Of a stretch of DNA of 43,540 nt, positions 33,239-42,978 are shown in pieces. Under the pieces are notes generated by a model that did not search any database, had not been told where the DNA came from, and saw only the letters and a list, made by a program, of their open reading frames with translations. Source of the stretch: SMWC01 sp045561055 (GTDB lineage Bacteria; Pseudomonadota; Gammaproteobacteria; Steroidobacterales; Rariloculaceae); NCBI GenBank assembly GCA_045561055.1, contig JBJKYL010000005.1:1-43540 (forward strand). The letters are read 5' to 3'. How positions within the stretch are numbered: position 1 is the stretch's first letter; every line of letters begins with the position of its first letter. The translations under genes and the position numbers were made by a program.

Positions 33239-34484
33239 GATCCAAAATTTCACCCTAAATTTTGGTCCGCAGCATCCTGCGGCGCATGGTGTATTGCGTT
33301 TAGTGCTAGAGATGGATGGAGAGGTTATTCAGAAGGCCGATCCGCATATCGGGTTGCTGCACCGGGCTACTGAGAAGCTGGCCGAGTCGAAGCCATTCAA
33401 CCAGAATATCGGTTATATGGATAGGCTCGACTACGTATCCATGATGTGTAACGAACATGGTTACGTGCTAGCTATTGAGAAGTTGCTAGGTATAACTCCG
33501 CCGCGGAGGGCTCAATATATCCGTGTGATGTTTGACGAAATTACACGCATCCTGAACCACCTTTTATGGCTTGGTGCTCACGGTTTAGACGTTGGCGCCA
33601 TGACGATGTTCCTGTACTGCTTTAGGGAACGTGAGGACCTGATGGATATCTATGAAGCGGTCTCAGGGACTCGGATGCACGCGACTTATTATCGCCCCGG
33701 CGGGGTTTACCGTGATCTGCCAGACAGAATGCCGAAATACCAGGCGTCAAAACACCGTAGCAAAAAGGATCTTAAACGGCTAAATAAGGCACGGAGTGGA
33801 TCGTTACTAGACTTTATTGCTCATTTCACAGATCGTTTCCCAGGTTGCGTCGACGACTATGAGACGTTGTTAACCGATAATCGGATCTGGAAGCAGCGTA
33901 CAGTCAATATTGGTGTGGTTTCTCCGGAAAGAGCCCTGCAACTAGGTTTTTCCGGGCCGATGCTTCGGGGTTCTGGGTTGCCCTGGGATCTTCGTAAGAC
34001 TCAGCCATACGAGGTGTACGACGAAGTCGATTTCGATATTCCGGTTGGGAAGACGGGCGATTGTTATGACCGGTATCTCGTCCGTATCGAGGAGATGCGT
34101 CAGTCGAATCGGATCATCGAGCAGTGTGTCGATTGGTTACGGGATAATGTGGGCCCCGTCATGCTTGACGATCATAAACTTTCGCCACCCGACCGTATTG
34201 AGATGAAGGATGACATGGAATCTCTTATTCATCATTTTAAGCTATTCACTGAGGGTTATAGTGTTCCTGAAGGTGAGGCATACGCTGCCGTGGAACATCC
34301 GAAAGGGGAGTTCGGTGTTTACCTCGTATCGGATGGTGCGAATAAGCCATATCGAGTGAAGGTTCGGGCGCCTGGATTCGCGCACTTGTCGGCGATGAAC
34401 GAGATGGTCGTGGGCCATATGTTAGCCGATGTCGTTGCCGTGATTGGAACACAGGACATCGTCTTCGGAGAAATAGATCGATGA
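33231..34484 (+). CDS. nuoD: NADH-quinone oxidoreductase subunit D
   Basis: NuoD, the 49-kDa type subunit, forms the quinone pocket with NuoB. The 417 residues start with NFGPQHPAAHGVLRL and HIGLLHRATEKL and contain MDRLDYVSMMCNEHGYV, MHATYYRPGGV and RAPGFAHLSAMNEM. The end overlaps nuoE (ATGA). It is a stand-alone NuoD rather than the C-terminal half of NuoCD. Confidence 0.98.
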   Translation: MPEIQNFTLNFGPQHPAAHGVLRLVLEMDGEVIQKADPHIGLLHRATEKLAESKPFNQNIGYMDRLDYVSMMCNEHGYVLAIEKLLGITPPRRAQYIRVMFDEITRILNHLLWLGAHGLDVGAMTMFLYCFREREDLMDIYEAVSGTRMHATYYRPGGVYRDLPDRMPKYQASKHRSKKDLKRLNKARSGSLLDFIAHFTDRFPGCVDDYETLLTDNRIWKQRTVNIGVVSPERALQLGFSGPMLRGSGLPWDLRKTQPYEVYDEVDFDIPVGKTGDCYDRYLVRIEEMRQSNRIIEQCVDWLRDNVGPVMLDDHKLSPPDRIEMKDDMESLIHHFKLFTEGYSVPEGEAYAAVEHPKGEFGVYLVSDGANKPYRVKVRAPGFAHLSAMNEMVVGHMLADVVAVIGTQDIVFGEIDR

Positions 34485-34969
34485 GTGTTGACGCGCTATC
34501 CGATCATGTGCAAGAGGAAATCGATCATTGGGTAAAGAAATTTCCCGAGGGACAGCAGCGGTCAGCAATTATTGGGGCCTTACAGGCCGCGCAACATGAG
34601 AATAGCGGATACCTAACTCCTGGGATTATGGATGCGGTTGCGGAGTACCTTAATTTGCCACCTATCCAGGTCTATGAGGTAGGGACATTTTATTCGATGT
34701 TTGAAACTGAGCCTGTCGGTCGCCATAGCATCTCCGTTTGCACGAACATCTCATGTATGTTGCGCGGGTCGGATATGATCGTTGACCATCTCGAGGATAA
34801 ACTTGGAATCAAAACGGGTGAAAGCACCGCGGATGGAAAGTTCTATCTTAAGCAAGAAGAAGAATGTCTTGCGGCGTGTTGTGGGGCTCCGATGATGATG
34901 GTTGATCATGTCTACCACGAGAACCTCACGGTCGAAAAGGTCGATGAGATCTTAGATAAGCTCGAGTAG
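34481..34969 (+). CDS. nuoE: NADH-quinone oxidoreductase subunit E
   Basis: NuoE is a thioredoxin-fold subunit with a [2Fe-2S] cluster (N1a). The 162 residues hold the ligands Cys87, Cys92, Cys129 and Cys133 (CTNISC and CLAAC). GTFYSMF near residue 68 is typical. It overlaps nuoD by 4 bases and precedes nuoF by 6. Confidence 0.97.
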   Translation: MSVDALSDHVQEEIDHWVKKFPEGQQRSAIIGALQAAQHENSGYLTPGIMDAVAEYLNLPPIQVYEVGTFYSMFETEPVGRHSISVCTNISCMLRGSDMIVDHLEDKLGIKTGESTADGKFYLKQEEECLAACCGAPMMMVDHVYHENLTVEKVDEILDKLE

Positions 34970-34975
34970 GCGCTG

Positions 34976-36280
34976 ATGTCAGTTAATACAAAAGTTTGTC
35001 TTAATACAATAGACCTCGACGGAGACTGTTGGTCGCTAGCGAATTATATGTCCGTTGGCGGATATGTAGCCTGGCAAAAGATTCTTGATGGTCATCTCGA
35101 CCGGGCGACCGTTATCGAGGAGGTCAAGGCATCTGGATTACGTGGACGTGGTGGAGCTGGATTCCCAACGGGTCTGAAGTGGAGTTTTATGCCAAAGGAT
35201 AAGAGCATCCAGAAATATCTGGTTTGTAACTCGGACGAAAGTGAGCCAGGAACTTGCCACGATCGCGAGATTTTAAGATGCAACCCGCACTCACTTATTG
35301 AGGGTATGGCGATTGCGGGTTATGCGATGGATGCGACGGTCGCTTACAACTATATTCGAGGTGAGTTTTTGGGTGAGCCTGTGCCGATATTCGAGGCTGC
35401 GTTGAAAGAGGCTTATGAGGCAGGTTGGCTCGGAAAAAACATTAAGGATTCTGGGGTCGATTTTGATCTACATACCTTTGTTGGGGCCGGCGCCTATATC
35501 TGCGGGGAAGAAACAGCACTATTAGAGTCATTAGAAGGCAAGCAGGGTAAGCCACGGTTTAAGCCACCGTTTCCTGCAAACTACGGCCTATATGGAGCGC
35601 CGACGACTATTAACAATACGCAGAGCCTAGCATCTGTTCCGGCAATTATTCGTAATGGTGCAAAATGGTTTGCGGATCTGGGTTGTGAGGGATCTGGAGG
35701 CACAGGAATTTTTTCGGTTTCCGGTCACGTTGAGAAACCGGGTAATTATGAGCTTTCCTTGGGTAAACCATTTAACGAGATCCTTCAAATCGCTGGCGGT
35801 GTACGCGCTGGCAGAGCGCTAAAAGCCATAATTCCCGGTGGTTCCTCTGTTCCCGTTGTTCCTGCTGAAACAATCATGGACCTGACTATGGATTTCGATA
35901 CGATTCGTGGTATCGGATCAGGTTTAGGTACCTGCGCGATGATCATAATGGATGAGACCACGTGTATGGTTAGTGTTCTGCGGCGAATTTCTCGTTTTTA
36001 CCATGCTGAGTCTTGTGGGCAATGTACGCCGTGCCGGGAAGGTACGGGCTGGCTCTATCGTATGCTTACGCGAATTCAGCAGGGTGATGGGATAAAAGAA
36101 GATATTGATCTGCTTGTGGATGTGGCGAATAAGATTGAGGGTCATACGATATGTGCATTTGGTGATGCCGCTGCATGGCCAGTTCAAAGTTTCATCAAGC
36201 ACTACCGGCACGAATTCGAGTATATGATCGAAAATGATGGTCGGAGTATCGTCGCAGATTTGCAGTCAGTAGCCGCTTAA
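34976..36280 (+). CDS. nuoF: NADH-quinone oxidoreductase subunit F
   Basis: NuoF binds NADH and FMN and holds cluster N3. The 434 residues show LRGRGGAGFPTGLKWSF for NADH/FMN, GAGAYICGEETALLESLEGK, and the cluster motif SCGQCTPCREG plus a later Cys in HTICAFGD. The arrangement fits the NADH-oxidising module nuoEFG. Confidence 0.98.
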   Translation: MSVNTKVCLNTIDLDGDCWSLANYMSVGGYVAWQKILDGHLDRATVIEEVKASGLRGRGGAGFPTGLKWSFMPKDKSIQKYLVCNSDESEPGTCHDREILRCNPHSLIEGMAIAGYAMDATVAYNYIRGEFLGEPVPIFEAALKEAYEAGWLGKNIKDSGVDFDLHTFVGAGAYICGEETALLESLEGKQGKPRFKPPFPANYGLYGAPTTINNTQSLASVPAIIRNGAKWFADLGCEGSGGTGIFSVSGHVEKPGNYELSLGKPFNEILQIAGGVRAGRALKAIIPGGSSVPVVPAETIMDLTMDFDTIRGIGSGLGTCAMIIMDETTCMVSVLRRISRFYHAESCGQCTPCREGTGWLYRMLTRIQQGDGIKEDIDLLVDVANKIEGHTICAFGDAAAWPVQSFIKHYRHEFEYMIENDGRSIVADLQSVAA

Positions 36281-36298
36281 TAGTTATGAGCGACATCT

Positions 36299-38488
36299 AT
36301 GAGTGAAGACACAGTTAGTCTCGAAATAAATGACGAATCTGTCATCGCGCGCCGAGGTCAGATGCTCATCGAAGTGACCGATCAGCATGAGGCTTATGTG
36401 CCGCGGTTTTGCTATCACAAAAAATTGTCGGTCGCGGCTAACTGCCGAATGTGTCTTGTAGAGGTAGAGAAAGCACCGAAGCCACTACCTGCTTGCGCGA
36501 CGCCTGTTGTTGAAGGAATGAAGGTGTTCACGCGTTCGCCGGCTGCGATCGCAGCGCAGAAGGCTACGATGGAGTTCTTGCTGATTAACCATCCATTGGA
36601 TTGCCCGATTTGCGATCAGGGAGGTGAGTGTGAACTACAGGACCTCGCGATGGGCTTTGGCCGCGATGTTTCGCGTTATGCCGATCAAAAACGGGTCGTT
36701 AGAGATAAAGACCTTGGACCTTTGGTGTCAACGGATATGACACGTTGTATCCACTGTACTCGTTGTGTTCGATTCGGCGAGGAGATTGCAGGTATTCAGG
36801 AGCTTGGTACAACGGGGCGTAGCGAGCACATGGAAATTGGCACCTATATTGAGCGCAGCGTGGATCACGAATTGTCGGGTAACATTATCGATCTTTGTCC
36901 GGTTGGCGCGTTGAATAATAAGCCCTATCGGTTCGGTGCTCGCGCGTGGGAAATGCTTGCGAAGCCGCTTGTCTCGCCGCACGATTGTGCTGGTTCGAAT
37001 TTATCTGGTCATGTTCTTCGTGGGACGTTAAAACGGGTGGTTCCGCACGATAATGAGTCGATAAACGAGAGTTGGATATCGGACCGGGACCGGTTTAGCT
37101 TCGAGGGGGTTTATGCGGAGGACCGTCTCACGTCGCCACTGATTAAAAAAGATCAAGAATGGCTCAACGTGTCATGGATGGAAGCGCTCGAAAAAGTGGT
37201 TAAAGTTGTTCGAGAAGGACTTGCTGGGGAAGGGGAAGCGATGGGTGTTCTCGCTTCGCCTAACTCAACTCTCGAAGAATTTTATCTACTGCATCGGATT
37301 GCCCGTCATCTCGGTAGTCAGAATTTGGATCACCGTCTACGTGCCCGAGACTTCAGCGACCAGGATGCGGATCCGCCATGGTTCTCGCTCGGTGTATCAA
37401 TCGAGGAACTCGATAAACAGGACGGTATTCTCGTTGTTGGTTCTCATCTGCGACGCGAAGTACCTATCATTGCACATCGTATTCGGACGGCTGCAGTTAA
37501 TGGTGCAGCAGTTGGTTTCGTAAATCCGGTAGAGTATGAAGTTCATTTTTCTCAGGCGGCCTATATTGAGGCGCCTCTGTCGCGGTTTGCAGAATCGCTT
37601 GCCAGGGTAGTTGCAGCGGCGGTGGAACTGACGGGGCAGGAAACTCCTGCTGCGCTTGTTGAAACCCTTAAAGGCGTTAAGGTGAACGATGTCGATCGGG
37701 AAGCTGCGCGGGTATTGATCAATAAAGAGCGTGCGCTTGTTTTGCTTGGGCAGCTTGCGTTGCGCCATCCATGCTGTGCGGCTATTCGCTGTCTGGCAGC
37801 AGCCCTCGCATCTACAACCGGGGCGCGACTAGGTTATCTGCCAGAAGGTGCTAACGCTGCGGGTGCTGCGCTCGCTGGCGTACTTCCGCATCGTGGTCCC
37901 GGTGGTAAGCCACTACAATATGGAGGACTTGATGCTCAAGGAATGTTAACTGCTCCGCGCAGGGTATATGTCTTATTCGGATTAGAACCGGATTACGATC
38001 TTGCCGACCCCAATCTAGCAGAACAGGCGTTGAAAACTGCTGATACGGTTATTTGTTTTACGCCTTATGTCACGGAACGGCTTCTCGAATGCGCGGATAT
38101 TTTACTGCCAATCGGTACTTTTGCAGAGACCGCCGGGACATTCGTTAACATCGAAGGGAACTGGCAAAGCTTCGCGGCGGCAGCCGAGCCCGTTGGCGAT
38201 GCTCGACCCGGTTGGCGTGTGCTTCGGGTGCTTGGTAACGAACTTGAAATGCCTGGTTGTGATTATCAAAACGCTGCCGAGATTAGTGATGAGCTTTTGA
38301 ACGAAATCGGGAAAGTTGAGCCCGATAATTCCTACAGAGGTAACGTTGCTGCGAACTTGCAGCCAGTCGACCTCGCTGGTATGGAGCTGGATGTGCCCAT
38401 GTACGCGGTCGATCCGGTTGTTCGTCGCGGTAGCGCTTTACAGAAAACAGCTGTTTCTCTTGAAGCTCAAGATCTAGCGAGCAGGTAG
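36299..38488 (+). CDS. nuoG: NADH-quinone oxidoreductase subunit G
   Basis: NuoG is the largest peripheral subunit. The 729-residue protein has an N-terminal [2Fe-2S] domain (Cys38, 49, 52, 66), then HPLDCPICDQGGECELQD and CIHCTRCVRF for [4Fe-4S] clusters, and a molybdopterin-oxidoreductase-like rest that has lost the cofactor role. The four N7 cysteines of the E. coli form are not seen in the segment after AWEMLAK. Confidence 0.97.
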   Translation: MSEDTVSLEINDESVIARRGQMLIEVTDQHEAYVPRFCYHKKLSVAANCRMCLVEVEKAPKPLPACATPVVEGMKVFTRSPAAIAAQKATMEFLLINHPLDCPICDQGGECELQDLAMGFGRDVSRYADQKRVVRDKDLGPLVSTDMTRCIHCTRCVRFGEEIAGIQELGTTGRSEHMEIGTYIERSVDHELSGNIIDLCPVGALNNKPYRFGARAWEMLAKPLVSPHDCAGSNLSGHVLRGTLKRVVPHDNESINESWISDRDRFSFEGVYAEDRLTSPLIKKDQEWLNVSWMEALEKVVKVVREGLAGEGEAMGVLASPNSTLEEFYLLHRIARHLGSQNLDHRLRARDFSDQDADPPWFSLGVSIEELDKQDGILVVGSHLRREVPIIAHRIRTAAVNGAAVGFVNPVEYEVHFSQAAYIEAPLSRFAESLARVVAAAVELTGQETPAALVETLKGVKVNDVDREAARVLINKERALVLLGQLALRHPCCAAIRCLAAALASTTGARLGYLPEGANAAGAALAGVLPHRGPGGKPLQYGGLDAQGMLTAPRRVYVLFGLEPDYDLADPNLAEQALKTADTVICFTPYVTERLLECADILLPIGTFAETAGTFVNIEGNWQSFAAAAEPVGDARPGWRVLRVLGNELEMPGCDYQNAAEISDELLNEIGKVEPDNSYRGNVAANLQPVDLAGMELDVPMYAVDPVVRRGSALQKTAVSLEAQDLASR

Positions 38489-38491
38489 AAG

Positions 38492-39568
38492 ATGATGGGT
38501 TTCATTACTTATCTCGATAGCTTGCTAGGTTTGATCGGCTTGCCTGAGATGGTGCATTACGTTCTCTTAACGACCATTAAGATTGCGATGGTGCTGCTAC
38601 CGTTGATTATCACTGTTGCCTATTTTACGTATGCAGAACGAAAAATTATCGGATACATGCAGAATCGGCTTGGTCCAAATCGCGTTGGTTGGTTTGGCTT
38701 GTTGCAGCCATTCGCCGATACGCTAAAGATGTTACTAAAAGAGATCGTCCTTCCAAGCAATTCGAATCCGGTTCTGTTCTATCTTGCTCCCTTGTTATCT
38801 CTCATTGTCGCGTTTGCCGTTTGGGCTGTTATTCCGTTTAGTGAGGATTTCGTGATTGCCGATATTGATGCGGGGCTTTTGTATGTGTTGGCGCTCACTT
38901 CAATGGGCGTGTACGGCGTTATCATTGCTGGTTGGGCTTCGAACTCTAAGTATGCTTTTCTTGGAGCTATGCGTTGTGCGGCGCAGATTGTCGCTTATGA
39001 GATCGCTATGGGGTTCGCGCTTGTTGGTGTTCTTATGGCAGGAGGAAGTCTTAACCTTGGTGCTATCGTTATGGCACAAGAAGGTACAAGCGTACTCAAC
39101 TGGTTTGTGTGGCCACTTTTCCCGTTATTTCTTGTCTACTTTATTTCTGGTCTAGCCGAGACGAATCGCGCGCCGTTTGATGTTGCAGAGGGAGAATCGG
39201 AGATCGTTGCTGGCTTTCATGTTGAATACTCCGGAATCGCATTTGGTCTATTCTTTTTGGCCGAATACGCCAACATGATTTTAATTACGGCTTTGACCGT
39301 TATTTTCTTTTTTGGTGGTTGGTTGTCCCCGCTGGCTGCAGTGCCCGGTTTGGAGACGAGTTTTTTCGCGCAGTCCGGCTTCCTCTGGTTAGCTTTGAAG
39401 ATGGCGTTTTTTATGTTCTGTTTTCTGTGGGCTAGAGCGACTTTCCCACGTTATCGATACGATCAGATTATGCGACTAGGCTGGAAGGTGTTTCTGCCCG
39501 TTACGATAATCTGGATTGTGGTAGAAGGCGTTATGGTTGCAGCAGAGGTAGGTCCATGGGCTGTTTAG
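38492..39568 (+). CDS. nuoH: NADH-quinone oxidoreductase subunit H
   Basis: NuoH is a membrane subunit lining the quinone channel and joining the arms. The 358 residues have about eight membrane helices, TYAERKIIGYMQNRLGPNRVGWFG near 46-70, ETNRAPFDVAEGESEIVAGFHVEYSG, and WARATFPRYRYDQIMRLGWK near the end. It begins 3 bases after nuoG. A second Met directly follows the first. Confidence 0.98.
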   Translation: MMGFITYLDSLLGLIGLPEMVHYVLLTTIKIAMVLLPLIITVAYFTYAERKIIGYMQNRLGPNRVGWFGLLQPFADTLKMLLKEIVLPSNSNPVLFYLAPLLSLIVAFAVWAVIPFSEDFVIADIDAGLLYVLALTSMGVYGVIIAGWASNSKYAFLGAMRCAAQIVAYEIAMGFALVGVLMAGGSLNLGAIVMAQEGTSVLNWFVWPLFPLFLVYFISGLAETNRAPFDVAEGESEIVAGFHVEYSGIAFGLFFLAEYANMILITALTVIFFFGGWLSPLAAVPGLETSFFAQSGFLWLALKMAFFMFCFLWARATFPRYRYDQIMRLGWKVFLPVTIIWIVVEGVMVAAEVGPWAV

Positions 39569-39584
39569 GATAGGCGTTGAAGGC

Positions 39585-40067
39585 ATGTTAAAAAAATTGA
39601 TTAAGACATTCCTTTTGACCGAACTGGGCAAAGGATTACGTTTAACTCTGAAGAATCTTTTTCTTAGAAAGATCACAGTCCAATATCCCGAAGAGAAGGC
39701 TCCCCAATCGCCACGTTTCCGCGGTCTACATGCCTTGCGTCGGTATCCAAATGGGGAAGAACGTTGTATTGCCTGTAAGCTATGTGAGGCTGTTTGCCCT
39801 GCGCTTGCTATAACTATTGACTCGGATGTCGGTGAGGATGGGACTCGTCGCACGACTCGCTACGATATTGATTTATTCAAGTGTATCTATTGCGGCTTTT
39901 GCGAAGAAGCCTGCCCTGTAGATGCAATCGTGGAGACACGTATCCACGAATATCATATGGAGACGCGTGGCGAGAATATAATGACGAAAGACATGCTACT
40001 TGCCGTCGGCGATAAATACGCAACGATGATTTCTGCCGATAAGGCAGCAGATGCACCATACAGATAA
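39585..40067 (+). CDS. nuoI: NADH-quinone oxidoreductase subunit I
   Basis: NuoI carries clusters N6a and N6b. The 160 residues contain two ferredoxin motifs: CIACKLCEAVCP with Cys61, 64, 67, 71 and CIYCGFCEEACP with Cys100, 103, 106, 110. The N-terminus is a basic amphipathic helix that lies on the membrane arm. It follows nuoH by 16 bases. Confidence 0.98.
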   Translation: MLKKLIKTFLLTELGKGLRLTLKNLFLRKITVQYPEEKAPQSPRFRGLHALRRYPNGEERCIACKLCEAVCPALAITIDSDVGEDGTRRTTRYDIDLFKCIYCGFCEEACPVDAIVETRIHEYHMETRGENIMTKDMLLAVGDKYATMISADKAADAPYR

Positions 40068-40083
40068 AGTATAGGCTCTATCG

Positions 40084-40692
40084 TTGATTACGACATTCTT
40101 ATTCTATGGATTTTCCGCAATTCTCGTGATTGCTTCCCTGGGCGTAATAACGAGCCGGAATCCCGTGCATTCAGCGCTATTTCTAGTACTTGCCTTCTTT
40201 GAGAGTGCGATGCTGTGGTTGCTTATGGAGGCGGAGTTTCTGGCGATCGTATTAGTTCTTGTCTACGTTGGCGCAGTTATGGTGCTGTTTCTGTTCGTCG
40301 TAATGATGCTAGACATTAACGTTGAGAAGGTTCGTGAAGGTTTCACTGGTTATTTGCCACTTGGTATCGGCGTCGCGATCGTCGTGATCCTCGAAATTGT
40401 TCATGTCATCTGGTTCCGCAGTCAGGGTTTGCCTTTCTTGACCGTGCCAGAACCCCATTCCGAGGGTTACAGCAACACGAAGGAACTCGGAAGCGTTCTT
40501 TACACAGAGCACGTTTTCGCGTTCGAGCTTGCTGCTGTCGTTTTGTTATTAGCCATCGTAGCGGCCATCACATTGACGATGCGTCGCCGGCCAGGGCTTA
40601 AAACTCAAAATATCTCAGAGCAAGTCGCCGTTAGCAGGGACGACCGCGTGCGTCTAGCCAAAATCGATCCTACTCGGGAAGCAAACGAATGA
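40084..40692 (+). CDS. nuoJ: NADH-quinone oxidoreductase subunit J
   Basis: NuoJ is a five-helix membrane subunit. The 202 residues include NPVHSALFLVLAFFESAMLWLL and LVYVGAVMVLFLFVVMML, the family signature with its pi-bulge region. The C-terminal soluble tail is about 35 residues and hydrophilic. It starts at TTG 40084. Confidence 0.95.
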   Translation: MITTFLFYGFSAILVIASLGVITSRNPVHSALFLVLAFFESAMLWLLMEAEFLAIVLVLVYVGAVMVLFLFVVMMLDINVEKVREGFTGYLPLGIGVAIVVILEIVHVIWFRSQGLPFLTVPEPHSEGYSNTKELGSVLYTEHVFAFELAAVVLLLAIVAAITLTMRRRPGLKTQNISEQVAVSRDDRVRLAKIDPTREANE

Positions 40693-40702
40693 GGGTACGA
40701 CA

Positions 40703-41008
40703 TTGATTACCGTTGCTCATTATCTCGTGCTCGCGGCGATACTATTTAGTCTTAGCGTTGCAGGCATCTTTATCAACCGGAAAAACGTTATCTTGCTCCT
40801 CATGTGCATCGAGCTCATGCTGTTGGCTGTTAACTTTAATTTCATTGCATTCTCCCGAATGCTCAACGATGAACTTGGGCAGGTGTTCGTCTTCTTTATC
40901 CTGACCGTTGCTGCAGCAGAGGCTGCGATCGGGCTTGCAATCCTCGTCGTTCTTTTCCGTGTAAGACAGAGCATAAATGTTGAAGAGTTAGGTGCTTTAA
41001 AGGGCTGA
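40703..41008 (+). CDS. nuoK: NADH-quinone oxidoreductase subunit K
   Basis: NuoK is a three-helix antiporter-like subunit in the proton path. The 101 residues contain NVILLLMCIELMLLAVNFNF, with the conserved membrane Glu, and AAAEAAIGLAILVVLFR with the second one. It starts at TTG 40703 and is followed after 2 bases by nuoL. Confidence 0.97.
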   Translation: MITVAHYLVLAAILFSLSVAGIFINRKNVILLLMCIELMLLAVNFNFIAFSRMLNDELGQVFVFFILTVAAAEAAIGLAILVVLFRVRQSINVEELGALKG

Positions 41009-41010
41009 TA

Positions 41011-42975
41011 GTGGAAGAAGTTTATCTAACAATCGTGCTTGCGCCGTTGTTTGCGGCACTCGTGGCCGGCTTATTCGGAGCGCAGATAGGGAGAGCCGGA
41101 GCGCACTGGATTACGATTGTTGGTGTTACCGTTTCCTTTCTACTGTCTTTGTTAGTGCTTAAAGATATGGTTCTAGATGGCGCGGAGGTTTATAACGAAA
41201 CTATCTATCGCTGGGCCAGTGTCGGCGGTATTCGTATGGAAGTCGGATTTCTAATCGATCATCTGACGGCATTAATGATAACGGTTGTGACGTTCGTGTC
41301 GCTAGCTGTACACGTCTATACGATTGGTTATATGTCTGACGACGACGGTTATCAGCGGTTCTTTAGCTATATCTCCCTTTTTACATTTGCGATGCTTATG
41401 CTCGTGATGTCTAACAACTTCCTGCAGTTATTCTTCGGCTGGGAAGCGGTCGGCGTTGTGTCCTATCTTTTAATAGGGTTCTGGTTTAAGAAAGAGACGG
41501 CGATATTCGCAAACATGAAGGCGTTTCTCGTCAACCGTGTTGGTGACTTTGGGTTCTTGCTGGGTATTGCGGCGCTCGTGATGTTCACTGGGTCATTGGA
41601 CTACGTCGAAGTTTTCGGGCAGGCAAATCGTCTGAGCGGGAGTTCTATCGAGATTTTTTCAGGGCAACAGTGGTCGGTACTGACCTTGGCATGCATCTGC
41701 CTATTTGTGGGTGCAATGGGTAAGTCAGCACAGGTTCCGTTACATGTCTGGCTACCAGACTCGATGGAGGGGCCAACGCCAATCTCGGCATTGATTCATG
41801 CAGCGACGATGGTGACGGCTGGTATCTTTATGGTGGCAAGAATGTCGCCGCTATTCGAGTATTCGACGACAGCGCTTAGTGTGGTGATTATCGTTGGGGC
41901 AACAACAGCGCTGTTCACTGGCTTGCTTGGTATTGTGCAGAACGACATTAAGCGTGTCGTAGCTTATTCGACGCTTTCCCAGCTCGGCTATATGACCGTA
42001 GCGTTGGGCGCTTCCGCTTATGCTGCCGGAATATTCCATCTCGCGACACATGCTTTTTTTAAAGCGCTACTGTTCCTCGCAGCTGGATCCGTAATTATTG
42101 CGCTGCATCATGAACAGGATATGCGCAAAATGGGAGGTCTCCGAAAGTACATGCCGATTACCTATTGGACCTCGGTCATCGGTACGCTAGCGCTTATTGG
42201 ATTTCCAGGATTTTCAGGTTTCTTTTCCAAAGATGTATTGATAGAGGCGGTCCATGCCTCTAGTACCTGGGGGGCAGGCTATGCTTTTTGGTGCGTTCTT
42301 TTAGGGGTGTTTGTAACCGCGCTTTATAGCTTCCGGATGCTGTTTCTCGTTTTTCATGGGCAAGAGCGACTTGACCCACATGTGAAGGAGCATTTGCACG
42401 AAACCGCGTATGTTGTGACTGGGCCATTAATTGCATTAGCTATACCGTCGGTATTTATCGGCTGGTTTACGATAGGTCCAGTTTTGTTCGGCAACTTTTT
42501 TGCTGATTCAATTTTCGTTCTCGAACAGCAGGACGTTGTCGCTGAGCTGGCAGCAGGTTTTCATGGTCCGTTAGCTTTCGTGATGCACGCTTTTGTGAAT
42601 TTTTCATCTCCAGCTCTCTATTTGGCCGCAGCGGGTGGTTTCGTCGCTTGGTTTCTTTATTTGTTTCGGCCGGAGCTGCCGGCGCAGATTGAGAAACGCT
42701 TTTTAATTCTGCATCGTGTGCTCATTAATAAATATTACTTCGATTGGTTTATCGAACGCATTCTGGCACCTTCGGTGCGCCGTCTCGGCGTGACGCTATC
42801 GGCTGTTGGGGATCAACGCATTATCGATGGTGTCCTAGTGAACGGTAGTGCTCATGTGTTGGCACAGATGGCTGGTATCGTACGCCGAATACAATCCGGC
42901 TATTTATATCACTACGCTTTCGCGATGATTATCGGTCTCGCTGTAGTGATTGGCTGGCTGGTACTGGAAATTTAG
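41011..42975 (+). CDS. nuoL: NADH-quinone oxidoreductase subunit L
   Basis: NuoL is the distal antiporter-like proton-pumping subunit with a long lateral helix. The 654 residues hold FFGWEAVGVVSYLLIGFW, the conserved GKSAQVPLHVWLPDSMEGPTP with its key Lys, ALIHAATMVTAG, and THAFFKALLFLAAGSV. About 16 hydrophobic helices are apparent. It starts at GTG 41011 and ends 3 bases before nuoM. Confidence 0.98.
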   Translation: MEEVYLTIVLAPLFAALVAGLFGAQIGRAGAHWITIVGVTVSFLLSLLVLKDMVLDGAEVYNETIYRWASVGGIRMEVGFLIDHLTALMITVVTFVSLAVHVYTIGYMSDDDGYQRFFSYISLFTFAMLMLVMSNNFLQLFFGWEAVGVVSYLLIGFWFKKETAIFANMKAFLVNRVGDFGFLLGIAALVMFTGSLDYVEVFGQANRLSGSSIEIFSGQQWSVLTLACICLFVGAMGKSAQVPLHVWLPDSMEGPTPISALIHAATMVTAGIFMVARMSPLFEYSTTALSVVIIVGATTALFTGLLGIVQNDIKRVVAYSTLSQLGYMTVALGASAYAAGIFHLATHAFFKALLFLAAGSVIIALHHEQDMRKMGGLRKYMPITYWTSVIGTLALIGFPGFSGFFSKDVLIEAVHASSTWGAGYAFWCVLLGVFVTALYSFRMLFLVFHGQERLDPHVKEHLHETAYVVTGPLIALAIPSVFIGWFTIGPVLFGNFFADSIFVLEQQDVVAELAAGFHGPLAFVMHAFVNFSSPALYLAAAGGFVAWFLYLFRPELPAQIEKRFLILHRVLINKYYFDWFIERILAPSVRRLGVTLSAVGDQRIIDGVLVNGSAHVLAQMAGIVRRIQSGYLYHYAFAMIIGLAVVIGWLVLEI

Positions 42976-42978
42976 TTT